A stretch of 64,000 nucleotides of DNA from Cycas panzhihuaensis (taxonomy: Eukaryota; Cycadophyta). The stretch is taken from assembly GCA_023213395.1 (NCBI GenBank), contig CM041465.1, positions 206,157,741 through 206,221,740 of the forward strand. The letters are read 5' to 3'. Below, piece by piece: positions 55,968 to 64,000 of the stretch; the stretch's first letter is position 1; each line of letters begins with the position of its first letter. The notes below the pieces were generated by a model that worked only from the letters and a program-made list of their open reading frames with translations, was not told the DNA's origin and searched no databases. The translations under genes were made by a program, and so were the position numbers.

Positions 55968-56264
55968 TGAAAAGGGTTAATGACATAAGGTCATTACATT
56001 AGTTGATTATTTCGAAAAAGGGACTTAAGTGAACTTTAAATTAGATCACTTAAGTGAAATGCACTTTCATGTGCATTATGTGTAATTTCATTTCACCTAA
56101 CTCAAATGCTCCCTCTCTCAATATAAAAGTAAAGCTCAATGGAGGAGATTCATTCTTACCTCCCCATTTTGTGAGAGCTACTTTCTTTCTCTCAAGTCTC
56201 TCTTGCTCCCATGTTTGCCTTTGTGTTTAGTGCATGGAGATGAAGGATAGATCCACTCTTTTCA
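55968..56264 (+). repeat. 5' LTR of J
   Basis: 297 bp. It has two ACTTAAGTGA motifs (56,023 and 56,048), the second within the perfect palindrome CACTTAAGTG (56,047-56,056). CAATATAAAAG near 56,119 is the likely TATA box. Confidence 0.94.
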
Positions 56265-56266
56265 TG

Positions 56267-56278
56267 TGGTATCAGAGC
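56267..56278 (+). other. Primer-binding site of J
   Basis: TGGTATCAGAGC, perfect initiator tRNA-Met complement, 2 nt after the LTR. Confidence 0.92.
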
Positions 56279-58282
56279 TTGCTTCCTTCATATTCCCCAC
56301 TTGCACTTGCAATGGAGCCATCACTTCCTTCTCCCCCACAATCCATGTGGTGAAGGAGATTGTGAAAGTGAATTTAGAAATATTTTGAAGTTATTATGAT
56401 AGCATACTTTGTATTGTTTGGTTTTCCTTTCTCTTTTGCAGGTTTGGAAGCATAATACAAGGAGTTGTAAGGCCCAAGGATTCCAATCCTTTGCTGGCCA
56501 TTCATGCTATCTCATTCTTCTTTTTCTTTTCCATTTTTTTGTCCATTTAACAAGGGGAAATGTTGCCGAAATTTTTCCAGCATTTATAAGAATGATTGTA
56601 AGGGGAGTTTTTACCTATTTTTTTTAAAGAATTTTGAGCCATTGAAAATATCTATCATTGTATGCTCTCACCTTAACCATATTGGGATCCTGGTGATCAA
56701 AAAATGATGGAAATTTCATATGGTATCATGTGCTAATGAGATATTAGCAAGCTAAAATTTCTGCAAAAATATAATTTGATTACTGAACTTCACAGGTCTG
56801 CAAAATCTTCTACAGAGATCCAATTGAAGTGATTCCAATTGTCAAAGATGGGGCTTTGAGTCTACTTTCCAGTGCAAAAACCGGCACCTAATTTGGATGT
56901 CGTATGAGGAAGTTATTGCTGTTTTAGTGAACAACTGTTATTTTTAGTAAGAATTCTGGAAAAATATAATTTCCTAACTTTATGGGCATCAAAAACTTTC
57001 GAACTCATTTGGACTGATTCCACTTCAAGATGAAGCTCGAGTTTAGTTTGCAGACAAAACCGGCACTCCATTTCGACATCGTGGGAGAAAGTTATTGCAG
57101 ATTTAGTGAGGAGTACTTTTTGTATTAACAAAAAAAAAAGAAAAAAGTGAAGAAAATTTCTTCCTTTTATAAGGCTTAAAAGCCCATTGTAAAAGTGAGA
57201 AAAAAAAACACCGGATCGAGCAATATCCAAAGGTCCTCACTCACTTATTAGCATTGCATTTCAGACTCTAAAATCACCCAAAGCAAGCACTCCAAAGACA
57301 CTTCAAGCAAGCACTCCAAAATCACTCCAAGCAAGCATTATTTTCAGTTAAATGTACGTTTGATGCAATTCGATAATCTTTTCACTCTTCCTAAAAGGAA
57401 CGCATCATGTACGCTATTTTTCGCCATCTTGTACTGTTCACACACTCGCCAAGGTTGAGATACCTTGGTTGGCGTAATCTTAGTGCCATAAAGGAGGTGT
57501 GGGTTTCAAGTTGGGACCGGACTAAACCGAATATTGGTGAGGTTTGGTTAGCCATACCATCGTGCCTCAATCGTGGATCATCCCGATAACCAACCGAAAA
57601 TCAAACTTTAATACAAGATTAAAATATACCCGATCCAATATCCGCTATAGCCATGGGTATGCACGCATTACTCTTTTAAAGGAGGTATATAGTCCGCTCA
57701 TTGGTGAACTGGGTGAGGATTGGGAGTACTGGCTCGTTGTGACTTGGATTTCATCACCAAGCACGATTATGTATCATGGTGAAGGCCAAATTAATTCTAC
57801 TAGAAGCCTAGGCATCCTTTCAACAACCTCAACTACACGTTGGACACAAGTTAGAGGTTATTGGGTTGATTACGCATCCTACATTCGAGTTTCAAGTTGT
57901 GTAAACCCAATGATGTCAACTTCTACATTGGCCTACAATCTTGTATATTGATCACTTACTTATTTGTAAAAGTGATCCATAGTGTAATCACAATCATAGT
58001 GCTTCTCATATTCCTCTGCGTCAGTTAATATTTGCCACAAGTGTTAGTGGCCAATTTTTATCATAGTGCTACTCATATTCCTGCGGCGTCAGGTTAATCT
58101 TTGTCACAAGTGTTGGTGACTTTGCTCTAAGTTGCTCCCTTCACCTTTTGAGCAACCATTCTCACTTCTTCTTCCTTCTTCTACACTACTTCATTACATT
58201 TCCCATTTGTAAATAGTGATCGGTCATTTATTGCCATCACTTTTATAGTCCCTTGTTCATTTCTTCCCTTCTAAAAGACACA
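56279..58282 (+). other. Long 5' leader of J with internal repeats
   Basis: 2 kb. Two diverged copies of an about 170-bp block lie at about 56,760-56,935 and 56,950-57,117 (shared AAAAATATAATTT, AAAACCGGCAC, GAAGTTATTGC / GAAAGTTATTGC). Short CAAGCAAGCACTCCAAA repeats lie at 57,279-57,335. Open stretches of 60 codons (57,407-57,589, ATG) and 136 codons (57,544-57,951, no early ATG) partly overlap in different frames; no family recognised. Confidence 0.6.
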
Positions 58283-59470
58283 ATGTCTTCACAGTTCAAG
58301 CAAAATGTGAACCTGCATTCTAAAAGGAAAGAAAATTGGGACATGTGGTTCATCGGTGTCGAAATCTTGCAAAGTATGAAGGTCTATGGAGAGATCACTT
58401 ACAACCTACACCACCTATTGCATTCTGACTACCACAACCGCTTGAGGAGGTGCTCAACCGCTCCCATCAAATCAGAAGCTAAACGCCAATGGGAACTTGA
58501 TGATGATAAAATCCGTGCAGGATATCGCTTGTCACCGATTATTCTCGCATAATCTCATTGATGAAGTTGTACATGATACAAAGATGGAAAGTTCTTGAAG
58601 TTCTTAAGAAGAACTTTGACACTAAATCGGACTTAGAATTTGTTCACTTAGTGTCAAGATGAACAAATTGATAATGCATAAAGGACATGCAAGTGAGACA
58701 ATCAATCTCCTTCATCCAATCAAGCAAGCCATTGATAAAGATTTTAAAACTCAATGCATTACATGGGCTTTCTTGATTCGACCATGTCTCCATATCCCGA
58801 TTATAAAAATCTATTGCGGAGTCTTCAATCCAGTGGAACTTTAAAGACCCTAAACTTTGAGGATCTTGCTGATAAGTTCATTGAATTTGATAAGACCTTT
58901 GATACCAACTTTGCCACTACATCAGATCCAATTGATGCTGCTTTTGAAGTGGAAGAAGATCTTTGTTACACCAAAATCAAGGTCAATACTCTCGTAGAGG
59001 TGGTAATTCCCGTGGAAGAGGAAGAGGTAGACAACAAGGACAACGTCCTCTTAGTCAACAGACTCCTCAATTCCAACAAAAACAGTCTCAAGGCCAAGGC
59101 CAAAATAATCAACCTGGACCTAGATCCGAATCGAGATAATCCACCAATTTCAATACTTGACCGAAATCAAACAATCGTGTGCCAAAGGTGTAATAGAAGA
59201 GGACATTATGCCAAAAATTGTAGAACTGCCACCAACAAACTACCAAGTTATCAACAGCGCCATGGTGCACATAATGTTGATAATACTTCTTTTGAAGATG
59301 CTTTTGGTGGAACGCAATTTGCTCATACACACCTTCAAAGAATTGGGACCACTTCATCAAATGTTATTGATAGATCCACTAAGTATATTGAGGCTCATTG
59401 TGGCTTTGCTTATTCACTTTTGCCTTCACCACTTGGAGTTGCAAATAGTGCTACCTCAAATACTTCATCG
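58283..59470 (+). pseudogene. Element J: gag
   Basis: ATG at 58,283: MSSQFKQNVNLHSKRKENWD, then DMWFIGVEILQSMKVYGEI. The frame is lost after IRAGYRLS and recovered in pieces: VLEVLKKNFDTKSDLEFVHL, NKLIMHKGHASETI, YKNLLRSLQSSGTLKTLNFE and DLADKFIEFDKTFDTNFATT. An intact knuckle CQRCNRRGHYAKNC lies near 59,179-59,222. Breaks are mostly small indels, not substitutions. Confidence 0.88.
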
Positions 59471-59860
59471 TGGATCATGGATATCGAGCAACACAACACA
59501 TGACTTGTCATCGCCAGCTTCTTTCAAGATTTTGACTCAAATTGTGGTGTTGTACACATGGTCGACAAATCATCTCACCAATCAAGGACTTGAACTATTT
59601 GCCCGAAACTCCTGTGCCTTCCAGATTTTACACTTGTTGATGTTTTATATATTCTCGCCTAAAGCGTAATCGCTCTCCCTGTCCACCCTTGTCTCTCGTG
59701 GATTTGATCTGAGTGTAACTGCAAACAATCAAACTCTCAGTGTCATTCACCCTCCTTCAAATGCTGTGGTTATGACCTAATTCTTGATGGTAAACTTTTC
59801 GCCTAACCGGCTCACCATCCTCTTCAGCCCACTATGTTGATGATGAATTTGTTTCTACCA
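59471..59860 (+). pseudogene. Element J: protease
   Basis: The active-site segment reads SSWIMD at the end of one frame, and in the next frame EQHNT-like then MTCHRQLLS: the expected DSGATQHMTCH motif is broken by a one-base loss near 59,483. The remainder to 59,860 is poorly readable but precedes KLSQAALWHARMGH. Confidence 0.7.
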
Positions 59861-60860
59861 CAACCCTGACTCCTCAAAAGTTGTCCCAAGCAGCTCTATG
59901 GCATGCTCGTATGGGCCATATCAAAATTGATCGCTTAAGAGAACTACAAGACACTCTTCCTGGTTTGCCTAAGTTCCCCTCTAAGCCCTTTAAATGTGAA
60001 GCATGTATTATTGCTAAATCTCAAAAACAACCCTTTCCTCGTAGTCAATGGAAATCTAGCCAACCTTGCGACTTGTACACTCGGATATATGCGGTCCTAT
60101 GCCCATCCCTTCTATCAAATGCAGTGGTACTATATTACTTTCATTGATGATTTTACCAAGAAAGTATGGGTTGCTTTTCTTGCAAAGAAAGATGAAGCTT
60201 TTCTATGTTTCAAGCTTTCAAGGCCCGTGGAAAATGAATCGATTCAAGATCAAAATACTCGGGGATGACAATGGTGGTGAGTACACATCCAATGAGTTTG
60301 AATCGCACTACGCCAACATGGAATCAAACATCGGACCATCACTGGTGTACACCCCAAAGAAATGGAGTTGCCGAGCGCATGAATGTGACCATCATGAATA
60401 TGGCTCGTGCTATCTTTGGTATATAAGAATGTCCCTATCTATCTTTGGGCCGAGGCTATCTCGACCGTGTATTGCATCAACACCGTTAGTCCCTCCAAGC
60501 TCGCCCCTCTCCACATGAAATGTGGTATGGACAAACCCTCTATCTCCCACTTGAATTTTTGGCTCTACTTGTTATGCTCATATTTTGCGGAACATAGAAA
60601 TAAGCTCCAAGATAGAGCCATCAAAGGCATCTTTGTCTGATACCTTATGGACAAAAAGGATAGAAGGTTTTATACCTTCGTAGCGCAAAATCATCATCAC
60701 TAGAGATGTTATCTTTGCAGAGATCAAGATCAATTACTCGGACTTGACTCCAAGACGCCTTCATACCGATTTAATGATGCTATCGAATTTGATGTCCAGA
60801 TTCCAAAATTTAGGGGAGATGCTAAACAGCTTGCTTAAAATCTTGAATCGACAATAGAGC
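59861..60860 (+). pseudogene. Element J: integrase
   Basis: LWHARMGHIKIDRLRELQDT, CEACIIAKSQKQPFPRSQW, then in another frame LVHSDICGPMPIPSIKCSGT, DDNGGEYTSNEF, and in a third NGVAERMNVTIMNMARAIFG. All three catalytic residues are encoded but in different frames. The region after 60,640 is fragmentary. Confidence 0.85.
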
Positions 60861-61289
60861 CTCAAGGATACAAGCCGTCAGACTCCAATCCAATGTGTAC
60901 ACATCCAAAGACCATCATTTGTGAATAGCTAAGTTGACAAAGGCAAAGCCAGCGTAAGGATCATCTTCTCCAACATCCGTGGTCGGCCCATCTTCTCCAA
61001 AGATCGCCAACTTCCTCCGTACAATATTTCACATGATCCTTTTCGTGATCAAAACGAAGATCAAGAGGTTGTGGAAATGAAAACCTCATTCCCAACTCGA
61101 GGTTTTCGTGAAGCCTACCGACTACACAAGGACATGCGACTGATGAGGTAGGGCAAACCGGCACTAGAAGTGCCCATAGAGCAAGGATGCATGAATCACT
61201 TTCCGTTGAGCTTGAACCATAGAATCGCATCTTGCTCTTAATGAAGAGCCCCTAACGCATCGAAAAGTCAGAAGCATGCAGCTTGGAGA

Positions 61290-62330
61290 AATGCCATGAA
61301 CGAAGAGTATCAATCTCTTATTAAGAACGGTACATGCGAGCTTGTTGATCTACCACTTGAAAGAAAGGTAGTTCAAAATAAATGGGTGTTCAAAAATAAG
61401 TATAGATCAGATGGCACCCTAGAAAAACACAAGGCGAGGTTGGTAGCAAAAGGATTCACGCAAAGGGAAGGCATTGACTACACTGAAATCTTTGCTCCTA
61501 CAACCAAGTGGCCTACAATCAGAACTCTTATAGCCTTGGTCGCTCAATGTGGTTGGAAAATCCACCAACTTGATGTTAAGACCGCATTTTTCAATGGGGA
61601 CCTTAAAGAAGAAATTTACATGGGTCACCTGTAAGGATACGAGGTTGACGTCAGAGCATAAAGTTTGCAGGCTCAGAAAGTCCTTACGGCCTAAAGCAAG
61701 CCCCTCGTGCTTGGTTTACCAAGTTGTCTGAAAGAATGAGGCAACTTGGATATGAGGTTTGTGACTATCAAGATATTGATGCAACATTATTCATCAAGCG
61801 CCAAAATGATAGTCACTTACCTCTTAATCTTTGTGGATGACATGCTCATAACGGGGAATAGTGAAGTGTAATCACCACCAAGAAGGACCTTGCTAAAACT
61901 TTTGAATTGTCTGACCTCGGGTTGATGAAATATTACTTGGGAATTGAAGTAACTCAAAAAGATGGCAAAATCTTTCTCTCCCAAGAAAAATATATCAATG
62001 ATCTTCTGACAAAGTTTCAGTTGTAAGGTGCTTGACCAGTGGATACACCTATGGAGCCTAATATTAAGCTCTTAGTTGATGGTGACAATAGGGAGGCGGA
62101 CGCAACACTCTACAGGCAACTTGTAGGTAGTCTCATCTATACTACCAACACTAGGCCAGATATTGCACACTGCTTCGGCATTCTTGCAAGATTCATGACA
62201 AATCCTAAGCGTAATCATTGGCAAGTCGCAATACGAGTGTTGAGGTACCTAAAGACGACTAGCAAATATGGTCATTGTATGAACCCAATGCGTAATTTAA
62301 ACTTTATGCATACATGCATTTGACTTTGCC
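61290..62330 (+). pseudogene. Element J: reverse transcriptase
   Basis: [92 protein letters not shown] (F-VDD), YYLGIEVTQKDGKIFLSQEK in a shifted frame, and YRQLVGSLIYTTNTRPDIAH. Frame breaks near 61,635, 61,800 and 61,870. Confidence 0.9.
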
Positions 62331-62720
62331 GAGATAAAGACAGTGAAGATCTATGTCCGGCACGTAACATTTCTTGGAACAACACCAATATCATGGAGAA
62401 CCGCATTTGAAGATAGTTGCACTCAATCAAGCCGAGTACATTGTCACTTCTCGAGACAAGCAAGGAGGTGATATGGCTTAGAAAATTGTTGAATACATTA
62501 AATGCCACCCAAACAAGTTCTACTAGCTTACATGTAGATAATCAATCTACAATCCAGATGGCTAAAAATCCTCAGATTTCACGATCGTACCAAACATATA
62601 AGTACAAAAGTCCACAGTGATTAGAGAACTAGTTCATGATGGCACAATTCAATTGGAGTAATCGCCCACAATGGATCAAGTGGCCGATATCTTCACCAAA
62701 CCACCAAGAGGGTGAAGTTT
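62331..62720 (+). pseudogene. Element J: RNase H
   Basis: Fragmentary: EVIWLRKLLNTLNATQTSST, LHVDNQSTIQMAKNPQ. The usual CDN reads VDN, and the first DSDW motif is missing or unreadable near 62,320. Ends near the sequence ADIFTKPP in a shifted frame. Confidence 0.78.
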
Positions 62721-63192
62721 GAACAGCCTTCAAAGCAACTCGCCTTAGGGCCTCCATCTCCGATCGATTGAAGGAGATGACAATAGGACCATCATACTGT
62801 CTCCTTCGTGAAAACCCCTTGTGGGCGAAGGACAAGAGTAAGTCTCGCCTATCCCATTCGTGAAAACCCCATGTGGGCGCGAAAGGATAAGGGTTGTATC
62901 ATTTTGGAAAATCAGAACCTATGAAAACCCGAAAGGGCATGGGGGATGACCAAATGATATATGGAGACTCAGTAAATTTCAGCTACAAAATTTATTGTAC
63001 TGATTGGCTATCTGGCTACATTTAAAGAGTCAGCTCGAGCAGTTAGTAGATTAGAAAATTTGTGGGTTTTCTTCCCCATGAGGGTTTCCCACAAAAGTAT
63101 CATACTAGTTTGCTTTGTAAGAGGCTCAAATGAAGACCTCATAGGATAGAATAAAATTTAATGAAATGACCATCTACCATTAAGGGGGAGAT
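62721..63192 (+). other. 3' untranslated region and purine tract of J
   Basis: Contains degenerate repeats of TTCGTGAAAACCCCNTGTGGGCG at about 62,805 and 62,858 and a shorter ATGAAAACCCGAAAGGG at about 62,921. The purine tract TTAAGGGGGAGA ends just before the 3' LTR. Confidence 0.65.
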
Positions 63193-63482
63193 TGAAAAGG
63201 GTTAATGACATAAGGTCATTACATTAGTTGATTATAAGGGACTTAAGTGAACTTTAAATTAGATCATTTAAGTGAAATGCACTTTCATGTGCATTATGTG
63301 TAATTTCATTTCACCTAACTCAAATGCTCCCTCTCTCAATATAAAAGTAAAGCTCAATGGAGGAGATTCATTCTTACCTCCCCATTTTGTGAGAGCTACT
63401 TTCTTTCTCTCAAGTCTCTCTTGCTCCCATGTTTGCCTTTGTGTTTAGTGCATGGAGATGAAGGATAGATCCACTCTTTTCA
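63193..63482 (+). repeat. 3' LTR of J
   Basis: 290 bp, TGAAAAGGG to CTCTTTTCA, followed by ATGTT. Lacks seven bases present in the 5' LTR near 56,011-56,020. Confidence 0.94.
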
Positions 63483-63487
63483 ATGTT

Positions 63488-64000
63488 ACCTAATCTAAAC
63501 TTTAGCATACTACTACTAACATAAACCTAAATTCTATCTCATGGTCTCTTGTGTGAAATAAACAGATGGAATTGAGCATGGCTACAAAGGAACAAGGGGG
63601 TTGGCCTGTCATATAACACAAATAATAAATGAATACCATGAGTTGTTGCATGGCAAAGCATACAATCATGTTTAGTGGGACTATAAGCAACATTTTAAAT
63701 AAGACTCCCAAAAGCTATAATCTTCTATAGAGACCAATTATCATGAGGATTTGGGAAGTTTTATTATAAAATTTATTCATATGGGAGAATCTTGTTCAAA
63801 TGAGAAAGAACCATTTTAGGCAAAGATGATGCACTTCCTCATTTCAATTTTGTGATTTGGTCTTTATTGTTTATTCATGCCATAGATCACTTCCTTGTGT
63901 ACATGGAAATTGATGTATTCTTTCAACTATTCACAACTCTAGATTTTCGTGGTTCAATCTTACACCATCTTCATAAATACAAACATGGAAATCTCAATAA
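63488..64000. other. Flank right of J, no gene seen
   Basis: Probably continues the LTR of remnant K for some distance (the site reads ACATTACCTAATGAC before J and TTACCTAATCTAAAC after it). No coding frame supported. Confidence 0.4.

Larger units (their letters stand above)
55968..63482 (+). mobile_element. Copia element J, full length, youngest LTR pair
   Basis: LTRs of 297 and 290 bp (TGAAAAGGG to CTCTTTTCA) flanked by ATGTT (55,963-55,967; 63,483-63,487). PBS, 2 kb leader, gag, protease, integrase, RT, RNase H and purine tract are in order on the plus strand. By eye the LTRs differ by one substitution and one 7-nt indel. Nevertheless the polyprotein is split by numerous short indels. Integrase and RT motifs place it in a different copia lineage from A-G. 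Confidence 0.94.

Noticed and set aside
55672-56627. 60-72 codon plus-strand frames near the J 5' LTR
   Set aside because: Short, low-complexity or within LTR/leader; no family resemblance.
57279-57335. CRISPR-like short repeats (CAAGCAAGCACTCCAAA)
   Set aside because: Imperfect plant leader repeats with no unique spacers and no cas genes; the genome is eukaryotic.

Overview
The window is a gene-poor, AT-rich stretch of a plant nuclear genome made almost entirely of LTR retrotransposons stacked inside one another. Ty1/copia polyproteins (gag, protease, integrase, RT, RNase H in that order), primer-binding sites complementary to initiator tRNA-Met (TGGTATCAGAGC and variants), a Ty3 chromovirus with a chromodomain, and 5-bp target-site duplications all point to a seed plant with a large, repeat-rich genome. 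The species cannot be told from the sequence. I found no host gene, tRNA, rRNA or CRISPR array.

Left block (1-17,399): the 5' half of a minus-strand copia element (A) with its 5' LTR lies against the gag-protease remnant of another copia (C). Element E (4,732-17,399, minus, target duplication CTTGG) sits next to C. A plus-strand copia, D (5,906-11,604, GGGCA), is inserted in E's RT, and D's integrase carries a solo LTR of family F (8,740-9,292, CTGCT).

Middle block (17,604-53,049): full-length copia F1 (17,604-25,343, minus) shares its right LTR with a chimeric element, whose F-type 3' tail (25,344-25,522) is fused to a different copia, G. G's integrase is split at 27,488/50,468 by copia B (plus, 27,489-50,467, ATATC/ATATT). 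B's 5' LTR is broken by two Ty3 elements: a gag-protease element without an RT core (27,726-33,301, GTTTC) and a complete chromovirus (33,574-38,778, CATTT). B's gag is broken by element I (41,271-46,256, TCAAC/TCAAT), a non-autonomous LTR element with unrecognised open frames, which in turn holds a solo F LTR (44,371-44,923, ACACA). After G comes a plus-strand copia tail (H) and a third solo F LTR (52,492-53,044, ATGAT).

Right block (53,050-64,000): a possible tRNA-type SINE, an internally deleted Ty3 remnant (K), and copia J (55,968-63,482, plus, ATGTT), which looks youngest by LTR similarity yet has a frame-shifted reading frame. Hand-counted LTR divergence (J lowest, chromovirus about 4 %, F1 about 4 %, D about 8 %, E, I and B around 10-12 %) agrees with the nesting order.

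All polyproteins are broken, so the annotation is of pseudogenes. The least ordinary items are element I's cargo frames, a run of five palindromes in the F-family promoter region, the shared-LTR F1/G composite, and the mismatch between J's young LTRs and its damaged frames.
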